From an uncultured Cohaesibacter sp. (lineage in GTDB: Bacteria > Pseudomonadota > Alphaproteobacteria > Rhizobiales > Cohaesibacteraceae), in NCBI RefSeq assembly GCF_963667045.1, contig NZ_OY762934.1:2868501-2932500 (forward strand): 64,000 bases of DNA, written 5' to 3'. Made by a program: the position numbers and the translations under genes. Shown piece by piece: positions 7,905-16,711 of the stretch (the first letter of the stretch is position 1; every line of letters begins with the position of its first letter). The notes beneath the pieces are model-generated. The model saw only the letters and a program-made list of their open reading frames with translations, had not been told where the DNA came from and made no database searches.

Positions 7905-7980
7905 TGCTTAAACTCATTTGGAGCTCAGTATCTCCCCTGTCCTCCCTTCAAGTCACACAATCCGAAAGCGCCAAGCCTGC

Positions 7981-8877
7981 ATGATTATCCAAAAGCCGCT
8001 CCGACATCACATTCATATGGACGATCAATCCGAGGGTATTCGGGCTCGCGGCGTGACGGTCACATACCGCAATGGCCACACAGCGCTGCATGATGCATCC
8101 TTCGAAACGCCGAAAGGCACGATCACCGCGTTGGTAGGTGTGAATGGCTCAGGCAAATCCACATTGTTCAAGGCCATCATGGGCTTTGTGCCCGTTGCAG
8201 CAGGTGAGATTTCCCTTTGGGGCTTGAGCGTTAAGCAGGCGCTCAAACGCAACCTTGTTGCTTATGTGCCGCAGGCCGAAGAGGTGGATTGGGCCTTCCC
8301 TGTGTTGGTGGAAGATGTGGTCATGATGGGGCGCTATGGCCATATGGGCTTTCTGCGACGCCCGCAAAAGGCTGATCATGAGGCCGTGAATGCAGCGCTT
8401 GATCGGGTCAATATGCTGGATTTTCGCAAGCGACAGATTGGCGAGCTTTCAGGCGGTCAGCGCAAACGGGTGTTTCTGGCAAGGGCTCTTGCCCAGAATG
8501 GCATGGTTATCTTGCTTGACGAGCCCTTCACCGGCGTTGATGTCAAGACAGAAGACCAGATCATAGCTCTTCTGCGCGAACTGCGCGAAGAAGGACGCGT
8601 GATGCTGGTCTCGACCCACAATCTGGGCTCGGTGCCGGAATTCTGCGACCGGACGGTTCTGGTCAACGGCACGGTGCTGGGCTATGGACCGACCGAGACC
8701 ACGTTCACCCGCACGAACCTGGAGCGAGCTTTTGGCGGCGTGCTGCGCCATTTCACATTGGGTGGTGAAAATTTGCACGAGGATAAAGACGGGCGAGAAG
8801 TGACCATTCTCTCTGATGACGAACGACCCTTTGTGCAATATGGCCAGAAGACAATGAGAAGCGAGGAGGAGCAATGA
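7981..8877 (+). CDS. sitB: manganese/iron ABC transporter ATPase (SitB type)
   Basis: 298 aa from the ATG at 7981; an alternative ATG at 8017 (MDDQSEG) gives an N-terminus closer to family members. Neither has a strong ribosome-binding site. Walker [10 protein letters not shown], signature LSGGQRKR, Walker B MVILLDEP and the H-loop STHN are all present. The motif [15 protein letters not shown] at the start is characteristic of SitB. It energises SitC/SitD on the cytoplasmic face. Its stop overlaps the sitC start by four bases (ATGA). Confidence 0.92.
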   Translation: MIIQKPLRHHIHMDDQSEGIRARGVTVTYRNGHTALHDASFETPKGTITALVGVNGSGKSTLFKAIMGFVPVAAGEISLWGLSVKQALKRNLVAYVPQAEEVDWAFPVLVEDVVMMGRYGHMGFLRRPQKADHEAVNAALDRVNMLDFRKRQIGELSGGQRKRVFLARALAQNGMVILLDEPFTGVDVKTEDQIIALLRELREEGRVMLVSTHNLGSVPEFCDRTVLVNGTVLGYGPTETTFTRTNLERAFGGVLRHFTLGGENLHEDKDGREVTILSDDERPFVQYGQKTMRSEEEQ

Positions 8878-9764
8878 TGGAGATCCTTCTCGAGCCCTTT
8901 GGCTACGGTTACATGACAAACGCCATGTGGGTTTCGGCCCTTGTGGGGTGCGTCTGTGCCTTCTTGTCGGCCTTCCTCATGCTCAAGGGCTGGTCGCTGA
9001 TCGGGGATGCCTTGTCCCACTCTGTGGTTCCAGGCGTGGCCGGCGCTTATATGCTTGGTCTGCCGTTCGCGCTTGGAGCCTTCATCGCCGGAGGGCTTGC
9101 CGCGGGCAGCATGCTCTTTCTCTCTGAACGCTCAGGGCTCAAGATTGACGTCATCATCGGCCTGATTTTCACGTCCTTCTTCGGGCTCGGCCTATTCATG
9201 GTATCCGTCAACCCGATGACCATCAGCATCCAGACCATCACCATGGGCAACATTCTTGCCATCACACCAGAAGATACCCTACAGCTTGCGCTCATCGGCA
9301 TCATCTCGCTGATCATTCTGACGGCCAAATGGAAAGACCTGATGGTCACCTTCTTTGATGAAAGCCACGCGCGCACTATCGGCCTCAATCCGCCACTACT
9401 CAAAGCGATCTTCTTTGTGCTGCTTTCTGCTTCGGTGGTCGCGGCGATGCAGACGGTGGGGGCTTTCCTCGTCATCGCCATGGTCGTCACCCCCGGTGCA
9501 ACAGCCTATCTTTTCTGCGACCGCTTCCCACGGCTCATCATCACCGCAATCGTCATCGGAGCACTCACCGGCTTCTTTGGCGCCTATATCAGTTATTTTC
9601 TGGATGGTGCCACAGGAGGCGTGATCGTCACTCTGCAAACGTTGCTTTTTCTATTCGCGTTCGTTTTTGCTCCAAAACATGGACTGCTTGCCGCCCGCCG
9701 AAAAGCACGACTGGCACTCACCACACGCCCAGAACAGCCAGCACCTGAAAAGAAGGAAGCATGA
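8874..9764 (+). CDS. sitC: manganese/iron ABC transporter permease (SitC type)
   Basis: 296 aa with about eight membrane segments of the ABC-3 (ZnuB/MntB) family. Conserved stretches are [21 protein letters not shown] near the N-terminus and [11 protein letters not shown] in the second half. The C-terminus is a charged cytoplasmic tail (ARRKARLAL...PEKKEA). Translationally coupled to sitB and followed two bases later by sitD. The two permeases are homologous and should form a heterodimer. Confidence 0.92.
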   Translation: MMEILLEPFGYGYMTNAMWVSALVGCVCAFLSAFLMLKGWSLIGDALSHSVVPGVAGAYMLGLPFALGAFIAGGLAAGSMLFLSERSGLKIDVIIGLIFTSFFGLGLFMVSVNPMTISIQTITMGNILAITPEDTLQLALIGIISLIILTAKWKDLMVTFFDESHARTIGLNPPLLKAIFFVLLSASVVAAMQTVGAFLVIAMVVTPGATAYLFCDRFPRLIITAIVIGALTGFFGAYISYFLDGATGGVIVTLQTLLFLFAFVFAPKHGLLAARRKARLALTTRPEQPAPEKKEA

Positions 9765-9765
9765 C

Positions 9766-10629
9766 ATGAGCATTGAAGCATTGCTCCTGCCTTTCCAGTT
9801 TGGCTTCATGCAGAACGCCTTTTTCATTGCGCTGATCGTCTCAGTGCCGACAGCTCTTCTGTCTTGCTTTCTCGTCTTGAAAGGTTGGGCGCTGATGGGC
9901 GTCGCTGTAAGCCACGCTATTTTGCCCGGCATCGTTCTGGCCTATATTTTCGGCTTTCCGCTCCTCTTGGGGGCTTTTGGCGCAGGCATGGTCTGTGCGC
10001 TTTCTACCGGATATCTCTCCTCAAACAGCCGCATCAAACAGGACACAGTCATGGGTGTCGTCTTTTCCGGCATGTTTGCAGTCGGCATCGTTCTCTATGT
10101 TTCGATCCATACCAATGTGCATCTGGATCATGTTCTATTCGGCAACATGCTGGGCGTGGACCAAAATGACCTTTTCAATGCCGGAGCCATTTCCCTCATC
10201 GTTACCGTCAGCTTGCTTGTCAAATGGAAGGACCTGCTCTTGCATAGCTTCGATCCGGCTCAGGCACGCGTCTCTGGCCTGCCGGTCAATCTGTTGCATT
10301 ACGGCTTGCTGACGCTACTGTCGCTTACCATTGTGGCAACACTCTCGGCTGCCGGCCTGGTCCTGGCCGTTGGTCTGCTCATAGCTCCGGGGGCCATTGC
10401 CTATTTGCTGGTACGCAAATTCAGCACAATGCTCTTCGTCGCGGTTGCCGTTTGCATGAGCTCGATGCTTGTTGGCACCTATCTGAGCTTTTTCCTTGAT
10501 AGCGCTCCGGCTCCAACCATTATCCTGATTTTGACAGCTCTGTTTCTCGTAGCCTTCATCCGCAAGATTATCCTTGTCAAAGCCAACTCGATGCAAACCT
10601 ACGCGGGCCAGCCGAAGAGCCCGGTGTAA
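9766..10629 (+). CDS. sitD: manganese/iron ABC transporter permease (SitD type)
   Basis: 287 aa, ATG two bases after the sitC stop. ABC-3 family permease with FLVLKGWALMGVAVSHAILPG and GLLIAPGAIAYLLVRKF at the same positions as in SitC. Last gene of the operon. It converges on the btuC-like gene at 10647, with only a weak CGGCC/GGCCG hairpin (about 10633-10664) between them. Confidence 0.92.
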   Translation: MSIEALLLPFQFGFMQNAFFIALIVSVPTALLSCFLVLKGWALMGVAVSHAILPGIVLAYIFGFPLLLGAFGAGMVCALSTGYLSSNSRIKQDTVMGVVFSGMFAVGIVLYVSIHTNVHLDHVLFGNMLGVDQNDLFNAGAISLIVTVSLLVKWKDLLLHSFDPAQARVSGLPVNLLHYGLLTLLSLTIVATLSAAGLVLAVGLLIAPGAIAYLLVRKFSTMLFVAVAVCMSSMLVGTYLSFFLDSAPAPTIILILTALFLVAFIRKIILVKANSMQTYAGQPKSPV

Positions 10630-10646
10630 ATAGCGGCCCCTCATGC

Positions 10647-11735
10647 TTATTGTTGGCCGCGTTTGCCCAACAACCAGATGAAGAAGAGCCCACCAATCAG
10701 GCCGGTAACAATCCCGATGGGAATGTCTTCAGGAGCCATGATGACGCGAGCCAGACAATCGGCACAGATCAGAAAAATGGCACCATAGAGCGCTGAAAAG
10801 GGTAAAAGTCGGTGATAATCGCCACCAACAAACTGGCGAACGATGTGCGGCACCATCAGCCCGACGAACCCAATCATGCCTGAAAAGGCAACCATCACCC
10901 CCGTAATAAGCGCACTAACAACAAAGGTGATCAGCCTGAAGCGTGCAACTGCGATGCCCAACGTGGTTGCGGTTTCATCCCCGATTGTCATGGCATTGAG
11001 ATTGCCGGACTTGGCCATCAGCCATGATCCACACAACAAAAGGATGATCAGGGGATAGATAAGGTGAGACCATTGCGCCAAGCCCAAGCCTCCGAGCATC
11101 CAGAAAACCACAGTATGAGTGGCGCGAGGATCTCCAAGAAAAATCAAAAGATTTGAGCAAGCCATGATGACAAACGAGACGGCAACCCCAGCCAAAACCA
11201 ATCGATCCGCACTCGTTGAACGAGCCAACCTTGAAACGATCAAAACAATGAAGGTGGCACCAAGCGCACCCAAAAAGGCCAGAAGAGGCACCGTCAGAAG
11301 CCCCAAAAACAGCCCTGTATGTAAAAGGGCCAGAATAGCCCCGAATGCCCCACCTGCCGAGATGCCAAGCAGATGAGGATCCGCGAGAGGATTGCGTGTC
11401 ACGGCCTGAAGACTCGCCCCAACCATAGAGAGCCCGGCACCGACCATTGCGGCGAGCAGGGCACGGGGAAACCGAATTTCCCAGACAATCGATTCTCGCC
11501 CTTTGGACCAAAAAGGCGCGATCAGGTCGGGAGACATCTTGTTTAGGAGAATACCCCAGACTGTGTCTAGGGGAACGGAAATGGCCCCAACACTGATCGC
11601 AAGTGAAACTGAACCGACCAGAAGCACCAATCCGATACCAAGATGAGCGTTGATACCGAGGGTGTCCGAGTGCTTTCTGCCAATGGCAAAGTGATGCTTT
11701 TTGCCATCGACAAATGGTCTGGTCGATTCAGTCAT
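10647..11735 (-). CDS. FecCD-family ABC transporter permease (BtuC-like)
   Basis: 362 aa. The start was placed at MTESTRP, three bases after the binding-protein stop. Conserved FecCD blocks are present: IRFPRALLAAMVGAGLSMVGA, TRNPLADPHLLGISAGGAFG, and GFVGLMVPHIVR near the C-terminus. About nine or ten membrane segments. Last gene of the riboswitch 3 unit (DUF1636 - ATPase - binding protein - permease), which makes a complete ABC importer for cobalamin or a related chelate. Confidence 0.92.
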   Translation of the reverse strand: MTESTRPFVDGKKHHFAIGRKHSDTLGINAHLGIGLVLLVGSVSLAISVGAISVPLDTVWGILLNKMSPDLIAPFWSKGRESIVWEIRFPRALLAAMVGAGLSMVGASLQAVTRNPLADPHLLGISAGGAFGAILALLHTGLFLGLLTVPLLAFLGALGATFIVLIVSRLARSTSADRLVLAGVAVSFVIMACSNLLIFLGDPRATHTVVFWMLGGLGLAQWSHLIYPLIILLLCGSWLMAKSGNLNAMTIGDETATTLGIAVARFRLITFVVSALITGVMVAFSGMIGFVGLMVPHIVRQFVGGDYHRLLPFSALYGAIFLICADCLARVIMAPEDIPIGIVTGLIGGLFFIWLLGKRGQQ

Positions 11736-11737
11736 TC

Positions 11738-12673
11738 TTATTGACCCCAAAAAGCTTTAGCCAATTTCTTGATAGCGCGGATATTGCGCGGACCAGGCGT
11801 GGCTTCGACGTAACCCAACACGACAAATCGGTCATTCTTAACGGCGTCAATATTGGCAAAGGCGGGATTGTTCATCATAAAGTCATGCTTCTGTTCAGCT
11901 GTGACGCTGCCGTAATTTATAATGACGATCACTTCGGGGTTGGCATCGACCACCTTTTCCCAAGTCGCCTTGGTCCAGCTTTTCTCGATGTCATCCATCA
12001 CATTGCGCCCCCCGGCTTCTTCGATTAGAGCCGTTGGCATGGCATATTTGGCAGCGGTAAAGGGGGTGTCTTCACCACTGTCATAGACAAAGACCCGCAA
12101 CGGACTATTGCCGATTGGCAAGCTGGCCTTGAAGTCGGAAATTTCTTTCTTGTAGCCCTCAACGATAGCGGCCGCCCTGTCTTCGACATTGAAAATTTTG
12201 CCCAGATTGAGCAGATCATTATACATGTCACCCATGGTAACCTTGGGCTTCGAGCCGACATGAATGCAGCTTTCCGTCAGCTCATAGGCCTTGATGCCGA
12301 AGGGTGCGAGGGTTTCTGGCGTAATTTCTCCCCCCACTTTCATTCCATAATTCCAGCCAGCAAAGAAGAAATCAGCATCAGCGCCAACCAGAACCTCCTT
12401 GGTTGGGTGATCAGGGGACAGTTCCGGCAGCCCCTTGAGCTTGGCCATCAGTTCATCATCCGGCATCTTGCGCCGAGAGATACCGGTATATCCGGCCATA
12501 TGGTCCTGAAGCCCCAGAGTGACCATCATTTCTGTCATGTTGATGTCGTTCGAAACCGCCCGTTCTGGCGGCGCATCGAAAGAAACAGTGCGGTTGCAAC
12601 TTTGCACTTGTGTCTGTGCGAGCGCAGGGGCACTCAGCAGCAGCAACCCCACGAGGGAAGCAGCGAGTTTCAT
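11738..12673 (-). CDS. ABC transporter periplasmic binding protein (BtuF/FhuD superfamily)
   Basis: 311 aa. The ATG at 12673 has AAAGGA six bases upstream and opens a clean signal peptide (MKLAASLVGLLLLSAPALAQ); a GTG five codons earlier is less likely. Motifs of the Fe3+/B12 binding fold include FDAPPERAVSNDINMTEM and NPEVIVIINYG. It differs clearly from the two tandem binding proteins at 753-2920 and probably has a different ligand or affinity. It lies 11 bases after the ATPase stop. Confidence 0.88.
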   Translation of the reverse strand: MKLAASLVGLLLLSAPALAQTQVQSCNRTVSFDAPPERAVSNDINMTEMMVTLGLQDHMAGYTGISRRKMPDDELMAKLKGLPELSPDHPTKEVLVGADADFFFAGWNYGMKVGGEITPETLAPFGIKAYELTESCIHVGSKPKVTMGDMYNDLLNLGKIFNVEDRAAAIVEGYKKEISDFKASLPIGNSPLRVFVYDSGEDTPFTAAKYAMPTALIEEAGGRNVMDDIEKSWTKATWEKVVDANPEVIVIINYGSVTAEQKHDFMMNNPAFANIDAVKNDRFVVLGYVEATPGPRNIRAIKKLAKAFWGQ

Positions 12674-12684
12674 GAAAAATCCTT

Positions 12685-13467
12685 TCACGATGGTAGATGA
12701 TAAGTAAAATGGGATTGAGCGCTAGGAGAGAGCTGTTCCAGATGGGCATCGACATTGAATGCACCTGATACAGACTGCTCGGTAAGAACCTCAGATGGGC
12801 ACCCAAAGCAGCCTGCCTTGCCCTTGTCCAGCAGCACAACCTGATCGCAAACAGACGCAGCCATATTCAAATCGTGCAAACTGACAACAATTGTCATATC
12901 GAGATGCCGGATCAACGCCATGACATCGAGCTGATGCCGAATGTCCAGATGATTGGTTGGCTCATCCAACACAAGTAATTTCGGTTCCTGGGCAAGAGCG
13001 CGAGCAACCATGACCCTTTGTCTCTCCCCTCCGGACAAGGTGCCGAACGCACGGTCTGCAAGCGGATGAAGATCCAGTCCATCCAAAGTCGCTTCAATGA
13101 TGGCTTTATCGCGCGCGCCTCCAACAACGAGCCCTGCCCGAAAGGGTGTTCGCCCAAGCGCAACGATCTCTCTCACTGTCAGAGCGAAATCAGTCGGTTG
13201 CTCTTGCAGAACAGCAGCAACCATGCGCGCAACCTCGCGCGGCGGAAGAGCCCAGATATCTTGGCCGTCGATTTCAACGGTGCCGGTTGTTGGCCGATTG
13301 AAACGATAGATCATGCGAAGCAAAGTGGATTTGCCTGCTCCGTTGGCCCCGACAACGCCGAGCACCTGCCCAGCCTTCACAGAAACACTGACATCGTCCA
13401 AAATAAGGTCTCTGGAACGATGCGGTTGCCAGCTTACATTTATCACGTCCAAAGAGGCTGCGCTCAT
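12685..13467 (-). CDS. ABC transporter ATPase (BtuD/FecE type)
   Basis: 260 aa. Walker A GANGAGKSTLLRMIYR, signature LSGGERQR, Walker B LLVLDEPTNHLD and switch His in VSLHDLN are intact. The FecE/BtuD family is recognised by LxEQPTDFALTVREIVALGR. Its start overlaps the upstream DUF1636 stop by four bases. It would energise the permease at 10647 and could also serve the incomplete system at the left edge. Confidence 0.92.
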   Translation of the reverse strand: MSAASLDVINVSWQPHRSRDLILDDVSVSVKAGQVLGVVGANGAGKSTLLRMIYRFNRPTTGTVEIDGQDIWALPPREVARMVAAVLQEQPTDFALTVREIVALGRTPFRAGLVVGGARDKAIIEATLDGLDLHPLADRAFGTLSGGERQRVMVARALAQEPKLLVLDEPTNHLDIRHQLDVMALIRHLDMTIVVSLHDLNMAASVCDQVVLLDKGKAGCFGCPSEVLTEQSVSGAFNVDAHLEQLSPSAQSHFTYHLPS

Positions 13468-13874
13468 GCTGCGGCCCTCTCTTGGCCTGCGAACTCGACG
13501 ACGATCATCGCTGCAGGCACACGCACCGGCACACTGAATTTTGCAGATTGCTCTTGCGTGCCTGGGCCTTGGTCCGATGAAGGCGAAATGATGGATTGAG
13601 CCAACAAAACCAAGTCATTCAAATCCTGGTTTTTGGTCACATCGCCAAAGAAGTAGACTTTATCCAGCGTTGCGCGCCACCCGACGAGGCATTTTTCTGG
13701 ACACCCCGAGAGATAGGAATAGCCGGAAATCTCGAAATCATCGTCAAGCAGTGGGCCAGCCTGATAGACAGCCTCTACAACGGTTTGGGCCAGATCATAT
13801 CCAGCTTCGCAAACCCCTCCTGTGCGCTGACACTTGGTGCACAAAGAAACGTGATGAGATACGGTTTTGCCCAT
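13464..13874 (-). CDS. DUF1636 cysteine-motif protein
   Basis: 136 aa. The start is set at the ATG preceded by GCGGAGGATGCC, one of the best ribosome-binding sites in the region. Residues about 9-17 carry CTKCQRTGGVC, followed by a later CPEKC, the pattern of DUF1636, a small presumed metal- or FeS-binding family resembling thioredoxin-like ferredoxins. It is the first gene after riboswitch 3 and is coupled to the ATPase. DUF1636 genes recur beside cobalamin and cobalt transport genes, so it may sense or chaperone metal or corrinoid; that is inference. The C-terminal third has no recognised motif. Confidence 0.75.
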   Translation of the reverse strand: MGKTVSHHVSLCTKCQRTGGVCEAGYDLAQTVVEAVYQAGPLLDDDFEISGYSYLSGCPEKCLVGWRATLDKVYFFGDVTKNQDLNDLVLLAQSIISPSSDQGPGTQEQSAKFSVPVRVPAAMIVVEFAGQERAAA

Positions 13875-13984
13875 GGCATCCTCCGCAAATGCGCGGGGAC
13901 AAAGGACAACCGGATAGAAGTCTGGCAAATACCAATAGAAACATCTTCAGTCACCTTCCGGAACACCCCGTCCGGGTTACGTTG

Positions 13985-14185
13985 AAAAGAAGATGGCAGG
14001 TCTCCTGACTTGCGGGTCAATGCTTAGTCGGCCTTCCCGGACATGGTATGGCACCATGACATTCCAGTGGCTGATCGACTTTCACTCGCCGCTTACAGTT
14101 GCGGGGGCAGTCACGGATTTGGCGCCTATTGGCTACTCCTCACCGTATTCCCTTTTCATCCAGACTGGCTATCAACCAGTCCAGA
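13985..14185 (-). promoter_or_regulatory. cobalamin riboswitch 3
   Basis: On the minus strand: GATGAAAAGGGAATACGGTGAGGAG (about 14165), GACTGCCCCCGCAACTGTAAGCGG (about 14110) and the B12 box AGTCAGGAGACCTGCC at about 13993-14008. The tail (AACCCGGACGGGGTGTTCCGGAAGG) is a diverged form of the tails of riboswitches 1 and 2, and the 18-base leader element is missing. It controls the DUF1636-ATPase-binding protein-permease operon. Its 5' end merges with the truncated integrase. Confidence 0.93.
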
Positions 14186-14988
14186 ACCATCGCAGCTAGG
14201 ATGGATCGCAACAGGCTCAATATCAAGCAAGAAAGAAAGATCAATGTGGATAAGAAAAGGCGCCAGATGTCATAGGAGAAGCCAATAGGCAACCAGCGCC
14301 TTGTGTTTTGCAGACATCTATAAGTGGAATTCGGGTGCAATGCCGGATAGGGCTTGTCTCTCTCCTCATTTGCCTTGATCACCTGAGGGATAGTGAGACC
14401 GGGGAAGCGTTGCTGACAATTGGCAGGCGTTCGGATCAGAGCTTTCTTGTAATCAAGCATGTCCTGCCTTGTGATGGATTGGACGGGCCGACCTTCCCCG
14501 ATAAAGCCGGCAAGCATCCTAACCGCGATGGCATGCTCTTTCTTTGTGCCGGGCGCCACATTGGATCGCTCTTGATGAAACCGCTCCAGCAGTTCTTCAA
14601 GAGACAAGGCCGTTATTGTAGCGGCTTCCGGAGCAGAACAAGCCGTTGCCTTAGAAAGCTTTGCCTTATGGGCCACTGTTTCATGTTGGGGTTGAGAATA
14701 GCTATCCACATTTGTGAAAAGCGCCTCGTCACTCTCTGTTTTGGAATTCTCGCGTAGGGATTTGGCTTCGTCCAGAATATCGTAGAAGCTGGCGAGAATG
14801 GCATAAGAGCGCTTCTTGGCCTGCCTCGGGTCTGTGCCCAAGCGCTTTTCCAAAGTGGTGCGGGGTGTGCCGTCAGACTTGACAATGAAGGGCCTCAAGC
14901 GCTCGGGCACAGTTACCCGTGCGCGATACTGCCCGCGATAGAAATCGATGTTCTTGCCCAGCTTTGCCATCTGCATAGCGACACTCAT
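14140..14988 (-). pseudogene. tyrosine recombinase (phage integrase), C-terminally truncated
   Basis: The 282-codon frame starts as an integrase of the DUF6538 type (GKNIDFYRGQYRARVTVPERLRPF) and continues into the SAM-like core-binding domain (SLEELLERFHQERSNVAPGTKKEHAIAV...). It then loses similarity near 14270-14330, and the last 40 or so codons are hydrophobic and run into riboswitch 3. The catalytic domain with its Arg-His-Arg-Tyr residues is missing, so it cannot recombine DNA. It lies about 85 bases beyond the 3' end of tRNA-Ser on the same strand, the usual place for the integrase of an element inserted in that tRNA. Confidence 0.82.
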
Positions 14989-15073
14989 TTTGAAACAAAC
15001 TTTGTATCAAAATTTGTAGCAAGCGGTGCTTGAGGTCAAGATTGTATCGGGGAAACAAACACTTGCAAGGATA

Positions 15074-15163
15074 TGGCGGAGAGACAGGGATTCGAACCCT
15101 GGAGACGGTTACCCGCCTACACGCGTTCCAGGCGTGCGCCTTCGACCACTCGGCCACCTCTCC
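15074..15163 (-). tRNA. tRNA-Ser (anticodon GGA)
   Basis: 90 bases including an encoded CCA. The acceptor stem pairs GGAGAGG-type 5' bases with CTCTCC, the T-loop is GGTTCGAATCC, the anticodon loop is CTGGAAC (GGA at 15127-15129), and the long variable arm expected for tRNA-Ser is present. It decodes UCC/UCU. An integrase remnant follows its 3' end. Confidence 0.97.
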
Positions 15164-15183
15164 GTACCCTAAAGTGTGGGCGC

Positions 15184-15211
15184 ACTATAGCCAAAAAAAG
15201 CGGGAACGCAA
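15184..15211 (-). promoter_or_regulatory. sigma-70-type promoter of tRNA-Ser
   Basis: TTGCGT and TATAGT separated by 16 bases on the minus strand, ending about 20 bases before the tRNA 5' end. The rest of 15212-15541 holds no gene that I can recognise. Confidence 0.55.
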
Positions 15212-15541
15212 GCCACTAAAATTGCGCCTGTTGACAGAAAACACAACTTCCTTGGCAGTCTTGGCTAAAAACCTGTTTTTCCTTCGCAATTTCGCAACAA
15301 GGAACAGTTTTGCGGAATGAAAACAGGCCGTCAAAGCTCCGAGATCGGCCTTGCAAGCAGCGGAATCCGGTATTGATATCCCTGCATTCTTTGAGATTGT
15401 GCGCAATCATCATAAAATGCACATTAATTTGAGAAGATGCTGCAACAAATGTGATACCCCAACGTTCATCATGAAGACTATAGTGATGCCACTTGAGGCG
15501 TCGCTTCATGAGCAAGGCTTGGACTGTGAAAGGCTGGTTCG

Positions 15542-15862
15542 ATGAGAGTCATACGATTTGTTTTTTCCTTCATCGGATTGTGGATTTGCGCCTTGGCCCT
15601 TCTGGCTCTGGTGCTTGATGGCGTGCGATCGATTGCGGCCAACCGGATTGTCATGAAGTCGCTGGGCGAGACATGGTTCGAGATGCACCGGGAAAGCCTC
15701 AATCTGGCGCAAGCTGTCATCCAGCGCAATGTGCATCCCCTGATCTGGGATCCGGTGGTGCAGTGGATCCTGATGATGCCTGCGTGGCTCTTTGCAGCCA
15801 TCATCGGACTGCTGTTTGTCTATCTGGGCAGAAAGCGTCGCCCGAAGATGATCCGTATCTGA
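15542..15862 (+). CDS. small two-helix membrane protein
   Basis: 106 aa. A first membrane segment at about residues 5-25 (VFSFIGLWICALALLALVL) and a second at about 78-97 (WILMMPAWLFAAIIGLLFVYL) enclose a soluble middle with EMHRESLNLAQAVIQRNV. A short basic tail (GRKRRPKMIRI) is cytoplasmic by the positive-inside rule. Similar small proteins are conserved in Hyphomicrobiales without a known function. Followed by msrA on the same strand 111 bases later. Confidence 0.65.
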   Translation: MRVIRFVFSFIGLWICALALLALVLDGVRSIAANRIVMKSLGETWFEMHRESLNLAQAVIQRNVHPLIWDPVVQWILMMPAWLFAAIIGLLFVYLGRKRRPKMIRI

Positions 15863-15973
15863 CGGACAGCTTGTCTTTGCTGTTTGCAGGAATGGACCTT
15901 GTGGCCGCGTCTTCTGCATCAAGGCGTAGCGCCCGATACGTAAATTCACCGTTCAGCCGGAGAGGAATGCCCC

Positions 15974-16615
15974 ATGTTTGGATTACACCGTCGCAAGCTG
16001 GAAATGCCCAACAGGGAAGAGGCCCTGCCCGGTCGGCAAGCGCCCATCGCAACCGCCGAGACCCACTTTGTCCTCGGCCATCCGCTGCATCCCCCGTTTC
16101 CAGCCCATTGCGACATCATAGAGTTTGGCATGGGCTGCTTCTGGGGTGCAGAGCGGCTTTTCTGGCAGATGAGCGGGGTTCACGTGACGGCCGTGGGATA
16201 TAGCGGTGGTCATACCCCGAACCCGACCTATGAAGAGGTGTGCAGCGGTGGTACAGGGCACGCCGAGACCGTTCTGGTGGTCTATGATCCGGAAATATTG
16301 CCTCTCTCCTCTCTGCTGGCCGTGTTCTGGGAGCAGCATGATCCGACGCAGGGCATGCGTCAGGGCAACGATATCGGCACACAGTATCGCTCGGCGATCT
16401 ACACCTATTCGGAAGAGCAACTGTTGGAGGCCCGGCAATCGCTGGCGCGTTATCAGGCCGAACTTGCCAAAAAGGGATATGGGCCGGTCACCAGCGAAAT
16501 CAAACCGCATGGCCCGTTCTATTATGCCGAAGCCTATCATCAGCAGTATCTTGCCAAGAATCCCGATGGCTATTGCGGGCTGGGCGGAACCGGCGTGCGC
16601 TGCCCCGGTTCATGA
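15974..16615 (+). CDS. msrA: peptide-methionine (S)-S-oxide reductase MsrA
   Basis: 213 aa with GGAGAGG before the ATG. The catalytic motif GMGCFWGAE lies at about residues 53-61, followed by [19 protein letters not shown] and the family's [20 protein letters not shown]-terminal cysteines in [11 protein letters not shown] are the likely recycling residues. The enzyme reduces methionine-S-sulfoxide in damaged proteins using thioredoxin. The roughly 40-residue N-terminal extension before the core domain is usual in alphaproteobacterial forms. Confidence 0.96.
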   Translation: MFGLHRRKLEMPNREEALPGRQAPIATAETHFVLGHPLHPPFPAHCDIIEFGMGCFWGAERLFWQMSGVHVTAVGYSGGHTPNPTYEEVCSGGTGHAETVLVVYDPEILPLSSLLAVFWEQHDPTQGMRQGNDIGTQYRSAIYTYSEEQLLEARQSLARYQAELAKKGYGPVTSEIKPHGPFYYAEAYHQQYLAKNPDGYCGLGGTGVRCPGS

Positions 16616-16655
16616 AGCAGCGACGCTCGTCTCTATCGGGCCTCTGGATCTGGCC

Positions 16656-16694
16656 TCTGAATCTGGCCTCTGGCGTTCCCGTCAGAGGCCAGAT
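16656..16694. terminator. bidirectional hairpin between msrA and mepA
   Basis: ATCTGGCCTCTG pairs with CAGAGGCCAGAT over 12 bases with an inner GCG/CGT extension. The left arm is present in two or three tandem near-copies (16639-16672). There is no clear T-tract, so termination strength is uncertain. Confidence 0.5.
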
Positions 16695-16711
16695 GAAGCA
16701 TCTTCTGGTCT

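Noticed and set aside
14700..14740. TATCCACA-like DnaA box in the integrase remnant
   Set aside because: An isolated match inside coding-derived DNA; not a cluster and therefore likely chance.
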